DNA from: Collinsella ureilytica
Lineage (GTDB): Bacteria > Actinomycetota > Coriobacteriia > Coriobacteriales > Coriobacteriaceae
Direction: 5' to 3'
DNA: 64,000 bases
Assembly: GCF_019795105.1 (NCBI RefSeq)
Contig: NZ_JAIMFO010000004.1
Location: 372,001-436,000, forward strand
Under the pieces are notes generated by a model, which saw only the letters and a list, made by a program, of their open reading frames with translations, was not told where the DNA came from and did not search any database. The translations under genes were made by a program, and so were the position numbers. Shown here in pieces: positions 8,951 to 17,943 of the stretch (the stretch's first letter is position 1; each line of letters begins with the position of its first letter).

Positions 8951-10047
8951 ATGCATCGAGATTCTACAGTCCCAGCTGCTCAAACTTCTTCTCGCAAAGG
9001 GCGCGTCCTGCGCTACGATTTTGCCCGAGTTGTAGCCATGACCTTCGTTATTGCTGTCCACTCCCTTACCATTGTCGTTCCTTCCGGCACAGTCGCTCCT
9101 ATCTATCTCATTGCCGGCCAATCGCTGTTTTTCACCTGTAACGCTATTTTCTTTACGATCTCTGGTCGCTTTAATCTCAAAGCACATAATGTCGAGAATC
9201 CTACTGGATATTATGTACGCAAAACTCGAGGGATCATCATTCCTGTCATCATTCTCTTCTTCCTACGAACCGTCTATCAGCTCTTACCTAACCTGCCCGA
9301 TCTCGGCACGCTGATGTCCACGTTTATTCGAAATTCACTCGGCCCATTTGGATCAACCGACTATTGGTTCCTTTTTTGGCTCATTCCCTATCTCGCGGTA
9401 GTACCCTTCTTAGGTCGTGCCTTTTCCACACTTAAAAAAGCGCACAGCAGTTGTATCTCGGCATAGGACTTCTGTGGTTTACGATTCTATTCATCATGCA
9501 ATCGAGAGGTACCGTCTTCTCGTGGACGTACCCGTTTGGCGGTTTTATCTTCTTTTTCCTCATCGGGCCTTTTGTTGAGGAGCTTTTCTCTAACAAGCGA
9601 GCACGGATCGCTCTATGGATCCTTACGCCACTATGCGTTGCAGCAACTACTTGGTTGGTCATTCATGGCTACTCAAGTCACGGACAAGGTGCCTTTGATA
9701 ACTCACCCCTCTATGCAATTGCTGCACTTGGCATCTACCTTGGTCTCCTTGAAATTGGAGATCGAATACACGCAAGATATATCGTGCAGGTAATCGGTTT
9801 TGTGGCTCGGCACTCATTCACCGTCTACCTCGTGCATCTACACGTTCTTGACTATCTCAAGGGATTTTTCCCAAGCGTATCTGGTCTCGCTGCAATTGGC
9901 GCACATCTCGGCCTCACTCTTGCAACCATTGGCCTTTCCCTAGCCATCGCTCTTATCATCGACACAATTCTTGTTCATCCAGCTCAGCGCTTGTTTGATC
10001 TTGCGCACTCTCTTTTCGCCACACGCCACAATAGGGCGGCAGCTTAG
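8951..10047 (+). pseudogene. Membrane acyltransferase (acyltransferase 3 type), frameshifted
   Basis: The two parts, 8951-9466 and 9451-10047, are in different frames and together look like one multi-spanning acyltransferase that modifies a surface glycan. The first part has RYDFARVVAMTFVIAVHS (the family's RxDxxRxxA/H motif), later FFTISGRF and YWFLFWLIPYL. The second has further membrane helices and ends like the family (VARHSFTVYLVHLHVLDYL). The break lies at A6 (9434-9439): one additional A would join the frames as LKKSAQQLYLGIG. The ATG at 8951 has TGGAG at 7 nt; an ATG at 8888 is also in frame. It stands alone on the plus strand among minus-strand genes. It could be a pseudogene, phase-variable by slippage, or a sequencing error. 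Confidence 0.7.
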
Positions 10048-10079
10048 CGCATGAGGCGAACTTTATGCGCTACCCTGAG

Positions 10080-10556
10080 CTAGCGGCTGCGTTGTTTGAG
10101 TGCTCGATCAATCTCGCGCTGGACATCGCGCTTTGCCATAGTTTCGCGCTTGTCATAGAGCTTTTTACCTCGGCCTAACCCAAGCAAGAGCTTCACGCGA
10201 CCATCGGCGTTGAAGTAAAGCTCCAGGGGCACTAAGGCATAACCTTTACTTTTGAGCTTTCCGTCCAGATAGCTAATCTCTTTTTTGTGCAAGAGCAAGC
10301 GACGACGCCGATCTGGGTCGCGATTCCAAACGCCTCCGTGGCTATAGGGATGAATATGCATGCCAATAAGCCAGCACTCACGATCGCGCACCAGCGCAAA
10401 GGTGTCGGTAATCTGGGCGGGGCGCTCGCGAAGGCTTTTTACCTCAGAGCCAGCTAACTCGATCCCACACTCAAAGCGCTCCTCAATAAAGTACTCATGG
10501 TGGGCGACGCGATTCTTAGAAATGGTCTTGCGCTCACGACGAGCAGAGCCTGCCAC
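10080..10556 (-). CDS. smpB: SsrA-binding protein SmpB
   Basis: Binds tmRNA and brings it to stalled ribosomes for trans-translation. The 158-residue product has the SmpB barrel (RVAHHEYFIEERFECGIELA, GSEVKSLRE, YSHGGVWNRDPDRRRRLLLH) and the basic C-terminal tail (GKKLYDKRETMAKRDVQREI) that inserts in the decoding site. The start is a GTG at 10556, 8 nt after GGAAGG and just past the TAG of the TPR gene (10558), so translation is coupled. The order rnr - TPR gene - smpB puts the two trans-translation partners, RNase R and SmpB, in one unit. Confidence 0.95.
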   Translation of the reverse strand: MAGSARRERKTISKNRVAHHEYFIEERFECGIELAGSEVKSLRERPAQITDTFALVRDRECWLIGMHIHPYSHGGVWNRDPDRRRRLLLHKKEISYLDGKLKSKGYALVPLELYFNADGRVKLLLGLGRGKKLYDKRETMAKRDVQREIDRALKQRSR

Positions 10557-10557
10557 C

Positions 10558-11406
10558 CTACTCACCTTCCGAACGCTCGGCATCAGTCTCATGAATGAGT
10601 GCCGTAAGCGCCTTTGCTGCCGGGGCACCTACCAGCTTATGAGCACGAACGGTATATTCAGTTGCCGCAGCACTATCCCCTGCCTGAGCAGCATCGGTGG
10701 CACACATGAGCAAGCAAATCGCAATCTCGGCAGAAGGCGCAGTTGGAATTCCCTGAGCCGCTAAGGCATCAATCACCTGAGCGTCTTCGAGGTTTCCGAG
10801 TTCAGGGTCTTCTGCCGCTAAACGATTTTGTAACCGCATAACACGCGGCTCGGTAGGGGCAAGGCCTAAGGCCAAACGCCCTGCCCCCGCTGCAGCAGCG
10901 ATCTCTTTTTCTTGCAAAAACAGCTCACCGATGTTTGCATAGGCGAGCCCGGCTGACCTTCCGTCTGATGCGCGCTCAATAACGGAGTAGCTCATGGCAG
11001 CCCACTGCTGAATATCGCCCAAAGCGCGGAAAATCTCAGCCAAATCAAGCCGGTACGTACAGTTCATTGGATTCCAGCGCACCGCCTGCATAAGTGACTC
11101 ACGAGCTGCACCAAAATCCTCGCGCTGAATTTGCACGAAGGCCAAGGCGGCATAGATGCGCGCAAGCGGAGCCTCTACCTGCACTAAGGTGCGAGGATCC
11201 TGCTCCACACGGCGATACGCAAGCCGCTCAAACACATCATCAAAAGCAAACCACTGGCGAGTCGACGTGTCGGCCACCTCAGCAGCAGCCCACTCCTCTA
11301 CCACTCCAACAAGCTCCTCGAGCACGGTCTTGGCAGTTTCCAAATCGCCTGCGGCAAGCAGATTCTCTGCATACTCAACATCGCGGGCAGAAATGTTCAA
11401 ATCCAT
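10558..11406 (-). CDS. TPR-repeat protein of unknown function
   Basis: A 282-residue helical protein built of tetratricopeptide-like repeats: AENLLAAGDLETAKTVLEEL near the start, ARIYAALAFVQIQREDFGAA and LAEIFRALGDIQQWAAMSY in the middle, then LAYANIGELFLQEKEIAAA. It has no signal peptide, membrane segment or catalytic motif, so it is probably a cytoplasmic scaffold. It sits between rnr and smpB, with 27 bp and about 1 bp gaps, so a link to RNA quality control is possible but only by position. The ATG at 11406 has AAGGAGA at 6 nt. Confidence 0.8.
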   Translation of the reverse strand: MDLNISARDVEYAENLLAAGDLETAKTVLEELVGVVEEWAAAEVADTSTRQWFAFDDVFERLAYRRVEQDPRTLVQVEAPLARIYAALAFVQIQREDFGAARESLMQAVRWNPMNCTYRLDLAEIFRALGDIQQWAAMSYSVIERASDGRSAGLAYANIGELFLQEKEIAAAAGAGRLALGLAPTEPRVMRLQNRLAAEDPELGNLEDAQVIDALAAQGIPTAPSAEIAICLLMCATDAAQAGDSAAATEYTVRAHKLVGAPAAKALTALIHETDAERSEGE

Positions 11407-11433
11407 GTATCTCTCCTTGCGAATACGATGGGA

Positions 11434-13800
11434 TCAGTGTAGCGCAGGTACGAGACGTACGAGATTGAGATCCACATGACCACGAAGGACATCAACGCCT
11501 GCGATCTCAACTTCAAGTCGCGATCCAATGCGAATACGCCGTCCAGTCTCAGACCCCGTCATAGTGAGGCGCAGCGCATCAATATCCCACCATTCATCGC
11601 CAAGCGAACGCATGCGAATAAGCCCCTCTGCTCCCGTATCATCAAGGCGCACAAACACGCCCAAACTCTCAATCCAGCTCACAACTCCACCTAAGCGCGT
11701 ACCAATACGGGGGCGATAGTACTGAGCAACTTTGATTTTTTGCGTAGCATGCGCCGCCGCCTCAGCAACCCGCTCCCGATCACTTGCATGTTGGCAGATC
11801 TGAGCAAGTTCTGGCTCAAGGGCGGTCGATCCTTTGCCCACCAGAGCTCGGCTTCTCGCGCCTGCAGCAGCACGACCAAGATGCTCACGAGCCAAGAGGT
11901 GCTTGAGCTGGCGGTGCACAATCAGATCTGGATAGCGCCGAATTGGGCTGGTGAAATGGCAGTATGCTGGTGCTGCAAGGGCGTAGTGCCCCGTATTTTC
12001 TGGCTTATACAAGGCTCGGCGCATCGCACGCAGCAAGAGACTGTTTGCAAGCATCTCAAACGGTGTATTCGCAACCGCCTCAACCGCCGCTTCAATTGCT
12101 GAAGAATCTGCCGTTTCAACGGCAGCGGCCAGCTCGGGACTCAAAGCACCGATCTCTTGAAGCAGATGAGCTGCAGCAGCCAAGTCCTCAGGTTCAGGAG
12201 CCTCATGCACACGAAAGGCTGCAGGTATTCCCCTATCGGAGAGGTACTCCGCTACGCATTCATTCGCAAGAAGCATTGCCTCCTCAACCAAGGAAGTCGC
12301 ATCTGTGCGCTCGCGTGCGACAATCTTTTCGGGCAAGCCAGCCTCATCCAAGATGGCGTGAATCTCAGTCGTTTCAAAATCGATTGCACCGCGCTGATGG
12401 CGTAGGCGAAGCCGGTCTTGTGCCACTTTATGAGCTGAGGTGAGAAGGGCAACGAGATCGATCCCTGCCTCTGCAAGCTCGCAGATGGCGACGCTTGCTC
12501 GAGCGACAGGATCAGCAGCTTGAGCCTCCGCATCATGTTGCTTCTGTGACTGTGCGCTTGCGTGGTCTTCCCGCTCTCCGTGCTCATCCTTCTCCGACTG
12601 CTGCTGAGTCGCCGATTCATGCTCGATGGCGTGTTGGCAGTCGGTGTTGCGGCAGTCGGTGTTGCGGCAGGTCTCATGCAATGCGGCGCACGTCTCACTC
12701 GAACGACTTTGAGCATCAGGTGCGAGTTCAGAAACATCAACCTTACCGCTTAAGATGGCATCAACTGCTTCATAGTCTAAGCGAGCACGGCTTTGAATAA
12801 CGCTCGGATAAAACTCATACGCACGTATTGTGCCACGAGGCGTCAGCTCAATATCTACCGTACATGCCAAGCGATCCTCATGAGGGACGAGCGAACAGAG
12901 ATCATTCGAGAGCGCCTCAGGCAGCATAGGCAACACCCGATCAGCAAGATACACAGAAGTCCCTCGAGCACGGGCTTCCAGATCAATCGGGTCTCCCCAG
13001 GCAACATAGTGAGAAACGTCAGCAATGTGAATGCCTAAGCGCCAATTGTCAGAAGGCAGCTCTTCGATGGAAATGGCATCATCAAAGTCTCGAGCATCAA
13101 CAGGATCGATGGTCACAAGCACGCGGTCTCGAATATCGCGCCGCAGCGGATCTGCAAGTGCAGCCTCAAGATCTAAACTTAGCTTTGATGCTGCGCTGAG
13201 CGCCTGAGATGCATATCCATCTTCTAGACCATAGCGCGCCATAACAGAGCGAACACCCAGATCGAGAGCAGTCTCATCACCTAAGCGCTCAGTCAAGGTG
13301 ACGACCCCTGATTCATCAGAAGAAGGGTATATCTCGATCGTTCCCTGAACAATATCTTTGGGACGAACTCCTAAACGTGCAGGCGATGTATCTCCGGGCA
13401 AAATAAAAAAATCTTGCTTGATACGTGCGTCAAGGGGACGTAATACACCAAGCGGTCCCATCGTGGTATATGTCCCCACCAGCGACGTGTGAGCGCGCTC
13501 AATTACACGATCTACCACTGCGCGACGCCCGCTACCCGATCCGCGTATCAGCGAGACCGATACACGGTCGCCGTCCATCGCACCCCTCAGGCCGCGTGAG
13601 GTAATGCGATAGCTCCCCATGGAGGTTTCTACCTCAGCGCCGCCCTTATGCGTACGCACAAGCCCTTCAACACCGAACCGGCGCGATCCGCGAGCCGGCC
13701 CGCGCCGCCCGCCAGGACCTCCCGATTTTCGTCCCACGACTCCCCCTTTTCTCGTACGTGGTACAAAAGCCCGCACACAAGCCCGCACACCCTGCAGCAT
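11434..13800 (-). CDS. rnr: Ribonuclease R with a large insertion in the RNB domain
   Basis: Processive 3'-5' exoribonuclease, 788 residues. After a basic, glycine-rich start come cold-shock domains, then the RNB catalytic core with TIDPVDARDFDDAISIEE (the conserved aspartates that hold magnesium), HIADVSHYV, YLADRVLPMLP, later YCHFTSPIRRYPDLIVHRQL and an S1 domain (GTRLGGVVSWIESLGVFVRL). At about residues 355-445 the RNB domain holds an extra hydrophilic stretch with a tandem CRNTD and many Gln, Glu and His, coded in part by a 15-bp direct repeat at 12640-12670. The start is an ATG with GAGGGAG 10 nt upstream; a GTG at 13737 is an alternative. Confidence 0.94.
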   Translation of the reverse strand: MLQGVRACVRAFVPRTRKGGVVGRKSGGPGGRRGPARGSRRFGVEGLVRTHKGGAEVETSMGSYRITSRGLRGAMDGDRVSVSLIRGSGSGRRAVVDRVIERAHTSLVGTYTTMGPLGVLRPLDARIKQDFFILPGDTSPARLGVRPKDIVQGTIEIYPSSDESGVVTLTERLGDETALDLGVRSVMARYGLEDGYASQALSAASKLSLDLEAALADPLRRDIRDRVLVTIDPVDARDFDDAISIEELPSDNWRLGIHIADVSHYVAWGDPIDLEARARGTSVYLADRVLPMLPEALSNDLCSLVPHEDRLACTVDIELTPRGTIRAYEFYPSVIQSRARLDYEAVDAILSGKVDVSELAPDAQSRSSETCAALHETCRNTDCRNTDCQHAIEHESATQQQSEKDEHGEREDHASAQSQKQHDAEAQAADPVARASVAICELAEAGIDLVALLTSAHKVAQDRLRLRHQRGAIDFETTEIHAILDEAGLPEKIVARERTDATSLVEEAMLLANECVAEYLSDRGIPAAFRVHEAPEPEDLAAAAHLLQEIGALSPELAAAVETADSSAIEAAVEAVANTPFEMLANSLLLRAMRRALYKPENTGHYALAAPAYCHFTSPIRRYPDLIVHRQLKHLLAREHLGRAAAGARSRALVGKGSTALEPELAQICQHASDRERVAEAAAHATQKIKVAQYYRPRIGTRLGGVVSWIESLGVFVRLDDTGAEGLIRMRSLGDEWWDIDALRLTMTGSETGRRIRIGSRLEVEIAGVDVLRGHVDLNLVRLVPALH

Positions 13801-14072
13801 ACTGCACGCGCTCCCTCGCTCTGAGCGATCTCGTATTCACACCTAGGCGTGCACTCGTGGTTGACTATACCCATTACGCTCTTGGCAAGCTTCTACCGTA
13901 CATCCCCCTATGCGTGAGGATCTGGGCTAGAACAATCGTGGCGTGGCCTGCATGTTCCCCGTGAGGCGCAAACAAGCAAAGCTCACAGAACCCTTACCAT
14001 TACTTTTCTTGTTCTTAAATGCGCGGACGTAGGATATACATAGGGATCAATCCCGTTCGATGGGAGGATGAA

Positions 14073-14174
14073 ATGATGCTTTTCCTCTACGCGCTGAACT
14101 CAATCATTCTGCTGGGAGCTCTGCTCGCCTTCCTCGGCCTGTACTATACCGGCAAGCTCAATACGCATTTCTAG
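14073..14174 (+). CDS. 33-residue single-span membrane protein
   Basis: A short frame, ATG ATG at 14073-14078, preceded by GGGAGG with good spacing. The product starts MMLFLYALNSIILLGALLAF, continues LGLYY and ends TGKLNTHF: one hydrophobic helix of about 22 residues with a short basic tail, so probably an inner-membrane micropeptide. A possible promoter lies upstream (TTCTTG, 18 bp, TAGGAT near 14010-14040). It diverges from rnr. I do not recognise a family. The strong ribosome site and clean membrane helix support translation, but comparison with relatives is missing. Confidence 0.55.
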   Translation: MMLFLYALNSIILLGALLAFLGLYYTGKLNTHF

Positions 14175-14229
14175 CACCAACGAATCCAACGATGCTGAAT
14201 TTGCGCGCCCACCTTGCCTGAGCCGCAAG

Positions 14230-15018
14230 CTAGGCTTGAATTCCTGAAAGGGCAACTTTTACTGCCTCTTCTACATCATCGGTGATGGTCACCATGGTGG
14301 GATCTAAATCGCTAATCATGCCAGATTCGCGCACCGGGCCTGCCAGCCACTCAAAGAGCGGTCCCCAGTACTCTGAGCCCACCAGCGCCACGGGCGTGCT
14401 TGCAACCTTGTGTGTTTGCACAAGGGTAAGTAGCTCAAACATCTCATCCATCGTGCCAAATCCACCAGGAAAGATGATGGCTCCGCGCGCGTACTTTACG
14501 AACATGGTTTTGCGGACGAAGAAATACCGAAACGTCATCCCAAGGTTAACGTACTGGTTGAGCCCCTCCTCAAAAGGAAGCTCAATGCCTAAGCCAACCG
14601 ATTTTCCTCCAGCAATAGAAGCGCCGCGATTTGCAGCTTCCATAATGCCTGGCCCGCCACCCGTAATAACTGCCACGCCCTGCTCAGCAATACGATAACC
14701 CGCCTCGCGGGCTGCGTGATACATCGGGTCACGCCGCGCTATACGAGCTGATCCAAAAATGGTAACGGCAGGGCCGAGCTCAGCTAAGGCACCAAAGCCA
14801 TCTACAAACTCTGCCTGTATGCGCAGGACACGCCAAGGATCGGCATGAAGCCAGTCGGTTGACCCTTCAGGCGCTAAGAGATTTGCATAGGTGTTATCCG
14901 TCGGGATCATCGGCCCGCGAAAGAGCACCGGTCCTCGGTGATACACCTCCTCAGGCTGGGCTACAAACTCATCTTGAGCTCGCTCAAGCTCTTCGTCGCG
15001 CATATCATTGTTATCCAT
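14230..15018 (-). CDS. LOG family protein (TIGR00730 type Rossmann fold)
   Basis: A 262-residue protein with the LOG signature PGGFGTMDE at about 180 and GGGPGIMEAANRGA at about 120, which form the nucleotide-monophosphate site. Relatives act as cytokinin riboside 5'-monophosphate phosphoribohydrolases or as AMP/IMP/GMP nucleosidases; the substrate here cannot be told. It carries an N-terminal extension of about 60 residues rich in acidic residues. The ATG at 15018 has GAGGAT upstream. A gap of 213 bp holding a duplicated 33-bp element separates it from tgt. Confidence 0.88.
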   Translation of the reverse strand: MDNNDMRDEELERAQDEFVAQPEEVYHRGPVLFRGPMIPTDNTYANLLAPEGSTDWLHADPWRVLRIQAEFVDGFGALAELGPAVTIFGSARIARRDPMYHAAREAGYRIAEQGVAVITGGGPGIMEAANRGASIAGGKSVGLGIELPFEEGLNQYVNLGMTFRYFFVRKTMFVKYARGAIIFPGGFGTMDEMFELLTLVQTHKVASTPVALVGSEYWGPLFEWLAGPVRESGMISDLDPTMVTITDDVEEAVKVALSGIQA

Positions 15019-15123
15019 CGCTATCCATCCTCAGCGTATTGCCAGCCATCGTGCACTCGCCTTTGAGCAACTCATGGCTGATCGTGTAATCGGGCGCTCG
15101 TCCGCTCCGTCCAAGACGAGCGG

Positions 15124-15223
15124 GGCTTTTGGTACCGCACCGTTCATACCCCCAAACCTTACCGGTGAGGATGTTCGTGAGTACAAACTGGCTCTTGGTA
15201 CCGTACCGCTCATACCCCCACAC
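15124..15223. repeat. Two copies of a 33-bp element between tgt and the LOG gene
   Basis: Copies at 15124-15156 and 15190-15223 both read GGCTYTTGGTACCG, YACCGYTCATACCCCCAMAC, with a KpnI-like GGTACC in each. The second copy ends next to the tgt stop codon. No promoter or hairpin is evident; they could be paired protein-binding sites or a local duplication. Confidence 0.6.
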
Positions 15224-15231
15224 AGCTACCC

Positions 15232-16371
15232 TTAGTAATCGGCAGCGCCCTCTCCAGACATCCACGACGAAACAAAGTCTGCGTAGCGACCTTCAATAAT
15301 GGCAGCACGTGCTTCTTGCATCAGATGTAGGAGGAAATGGATATTGTGCTGAGAGAGCAAAATGCCGCCAAGCATTTCTTTCTGCGTTACCAAATGACGG
15401 ATCAGCGAGCGACTATAGCCTCCTGTACAAACCGGGCACGAACAGGTGGCATCAATCGGCCCTGCATCCCGAGCAAAACGAGCATTGCGCAGATTGAGCC
15501 GACCTTCACTCGAAAAGGCGGTACCCATACGCCCGGTTCGCGTAGGCAGCACGCAATCAAACATATCCACACCGGCAGCCACGGCACGCACCAAGGTTGT
15601 GGGGTTGCCCACTCCCATAAGATAGCGCGGTTTTGTAAGAGGCATATACTCTGACACCAAGGGTTCCAAGGTTTCAAACATCGTCTCGTGGTCTTCTCCC
15701 ACCGAGTAGCCACCAATCCCATAGCCTGGGAAATCTCCCACCGACTCAAGGTGAGCGAGGCTCCGAAGCCGCAAATCGAGATGCATGCCTCCTTGCACAA
15801 TGCCAAACAGCGCTTGATCAGGCCGGGTATGCGCGCGATAGCAACGCTCAGCCCACATGCTTGATAACTCAACAGCACGCTCCACATAGGATCGCTCAGC
15901 AGGGTAGCCCGGGCACTGATCGAGCTGCATACAGATGTCGCTTCCGAGCTTTTGAGCGATTGCCATATTGTCCTCAGGAGACCAGAAAATATGACTCCCG
16001 TCGTAATCGGTAGCAATAAAGCGCACGCCTTCATCGGAGAGCTTGACCGCATCTCCATGTGAAAAGACCTGAAATCCACCAGAGTCCGTCAAAATCGGAC
16101 CATGCCAATTCATAAACGTATGCAAGCCACCCATCTCTTCGATGAGGTCTGCTCCGGGTCGCATGGCAAGGTGGTACGTATTTGCAAGAACAATCTTTGC
16201 ACCAAGCTCGCGCACCGTCTCGGTGGGCAAACCCTTAACGGTCGCCTTCGTGCCAACTGGCATAAAAATCGGAGTTGGGATATCTCCATGTGGCGTATGC
16301 AAAACGCCAGCGCGTGCGTGTGTCTTGGGGTCTTCTGCAACAATATCGTAGGTAAATAGGCTCTGATCCAT
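15232..16371 (-). CDS. tgt: tRNA-guanine(34) transglycosylase
   Basis: Exchanges guanine for preQ1 at the wobble position of Asn, Asp, His and Tyr tRNAs in queuosine synthesis. The 379-residue protein has GVLHTPHGDIPTPIFMPVGT at the start, ILTDSGGFQVFSHG with the general acid aspartate, GIVQGGMHLDLR, GYSVGE, the nucleophile aspartate in FDCVLPTRTGR, and the zinc site CSCPVCTGGYSRSLIRHL. The ATG at 16371 has AGGGAG 5 nt upstream. No other queuosine gene is in the window. Confidence 0.96.
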   Translation of the reverse strand: MDQSLFTYDIVAEDPKTHARAGVLHTPHGDIPTPIFMPVGTKATVKGLPTETVRELGAKIVLANTYHLAMRPGADLIEEMGGLHTFMNWHGPILTDSGGFQVFSHGDAVKLSDEGVRFIATDYDGSHIFWSPEDNMAIAQKLGSDICMQLDQCPGYPAERSYVERAVELSSMWAERCYRAHTRPDQALFGIVQGGMHLDLRLRSLAHLESVGDFPGYGIGGYSVGEDHETMFETLEPLVSEYMPLTKPRYLMGVGNPTTLVRAVAAGVDMFDCVLPTRTGRMGTAFSSEGRLNLRNARFARDAGPIDATCSCPVCTGGYSRSLIRHLVTQKEMLGGILLSQHNIHFLLHLMQEARAAIIEGRYADFVSSWMSGEGAADY

Positions 16372-16500
16372 TCGGCTCCCTTCAGGCATAACACAAGCCA
16401 TCTTCCCACAACTCGCCGGGCTGCATAGACGAACCATAGACGCACGCTTACGCGGCAGGAGCCACTTCGTGCAAAAGTCAGCAAGCTCGTACGAACATGG

Positions 16501-17238
16501 TTATGCAGAGAACACCTTCAGTGTTGAGCGATACCTGCCGTTATGCCCAATACAATCGCGGAGCAGCCGCAAGAAAGAACCGGCTGACTCCAACGTCTCA
16601 GCCTGATCCCTATCTTCAGGATGGACTGATCCTGGTGCATCTGCCCCTGTTTCATCTGCTGGAGCATGGTCATACAGATGCATCTGGCCAACAATGAGCC
16701 ACAGTCCATCTACCTTCGCAATACGCTCTGCAATGACCCCATCTTTCCAATGCGGAACCTCGCAGACATGTGGATCATAAACATCGTAGCGCCTCCCATT
16801 GGCAAGACTCTGGAGTACCGCCATGCCTGATTCCAAGTCCTTATCAAGAATAGAAAAGCGTGAGAAGAACTGAGTATCTATCACCTGGGCAAGCCGTGCG
16901 GCGCAATCGGGATCCTGGCAGTGATCTCGATACATTTCCAGCGGAGTTCCCTCAGCGCCAAACGATCGCTCGAACATGAACCATTCAGTCATGGCCATAT
17001 TTGCCAGCATCATATCTCTATCAGAAGGGTGTGCCTCAACCGCTGCTGACGGGCGGACGATCCGCACAAACTCTCTCCCGACCTCTGGGAGAAACCGGTG
17101 CTTCTCGCGCTCCCACCACTCGGCAGCACACTCAATGTCATCCCACACCAGCTCTCCGATGCGCTCAGCCTCTTGAGATGAGACCACCCGCTCAACAGAC
17201 TGAGGAGCAATCATAGCTACGCTCGCCACTTCTGCCAT
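16501..17238 (-). CDS. Uncharacterised 245-residue cytoplasmic protein
   Basis: Not recognised. It starts MAEVASVAMIAPQSVERVVS at an ATG with GGAGGTAGG at 6 nt. It has no signal peptide or membrane helix and many acidic and aromatic residues: CAAEWWEREKHRFLPEVGRE, MAMTEWFMFERSFG, SRFSILDKDLESGMAVLQSL, GLWLIVGQMHLYDHAP. The linear mix of Trp, Tyr and Asp/Glu resembles small cytosolic enzymes or SEC-C-partner-like proteins, but no motif is decisive. It lies 129 bp upstream of tgt on the same strand and could be cotranscribed. Confidence 0.7.
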   Translation of the reverse strand: MAEVASVAMIAPQSVERVVSSQEAERIGELVWDDIECAAEWWEREKHRFLPEVGREFVRIVRPSAAVEAHPSDRDMMLANMAMTEWFMFERSFGAEGTPLEMYRDHCQDPDCAARLAQVIDTQFFSRFSILDKDLESGMAVLQSLANGRRYDVYDPHVCEVPHWKDGVIAERIAKVDGLWLIVGQMHLYDHAPADETGADAPGSVHPEDRDQAETLESAGSFLRLLRDCIGHNGRYRSTLKVFSA

Positions 17239-17612
17239 TTCCTACCTCCGATCATGCAGCTTGTATTAGCTCAAGCCTAGAGGGGAATATGGCTGCTTTT
17301 CTGCAAAAAAAGGTGGTCTGCCAGCGTGTCTTACCGATGTCTCACAGGGCTCACAACGGTGCACCGCGAATCTTACAAATTCCAGCGCAGCAAAGACAGA
17401 AGTGTAGATACGCCGCCCACTTGTGAACTAGAAAAAGCACGGTATATTTCGATCGTCTGCGACACACGTACCGCTTCAGGCAGATATAACCGGGCATCGG
17501 AGCCATGCGTGTGCATCGATTCGCATGCTACGCCGCCTACCTCATCATAGACACGAGCTGTCGTGCAGACCTACAATTGAGATGCAGCTTACCGCGCGAG
17601 AAAGAGGTCGCC
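17239..17612. other. Intergenic stretch with no gene seen
   Basis: Divergent region between the uncharacterised minus-strand gene and the small plus-strand gene. It holds an AT-richer part and an A7 run at 17305, but I see no RNA gene, terminator or convincing promoter. Confidence 0.5.
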
Positions 17613-17855
17613 TTGAAGGGACTATTCGGTAGCTTTTTTGACTTTGGGAATAGCGATAGATCGAGCACTTCCAAAGATCTGATGGACTTCGTGCGGTTTC
17701 CTAAGACGTCAACTGGAGACGACGATCTCTCGCTCGAAGAGCGGCTCGATAGGGCAGGAGTTGATGCGGTCAACCTCGACAATATGGACGACCAGGAGCG
17801 TTGGGATGCCCTTGAGGACGCCGGTGTTAACCCGTACGATTTTGGTGGCTTCTAG
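17613..17855 (+). CDS. Small acidic protein of unknown function (80 aa), TTG start
   Basis: The likely start is TTG at 17613, preceded by AAAGAGG at 5-6 nt; the frame opens earlier, but that part looks non-coding (Cys- and Arg-rich). The product begins KGLFGSFFDFGNSD after its start and ends GVDAVNLDNMDDQERWDALE then DAGVNPYDFGGF. It is acidic, soluble and has a repeating D-D/E pattern, and the C-terminal helix-turn segments (RLDRAGVDAVNLD, WDALEDAGVNPYD) look like two related short units. No family recognised. Confidence 0.6.
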   Translation: MKGLFGSFFDFGNSDRSSTSKDLMDFVRFPKTSTGDDDLSLEERLDRAGVDAVNLDNMDDQERWDALEDAGVNPYDFGGF

Positions 17856-17943
17856 GCAAGCTCCTCAAAGACATCTGCATACTCGTCCATAAAATAAAGC
17901 GCTAACAGCCGCGCGCGAAAACTCAAAACTCGAAGTGCAAAAC

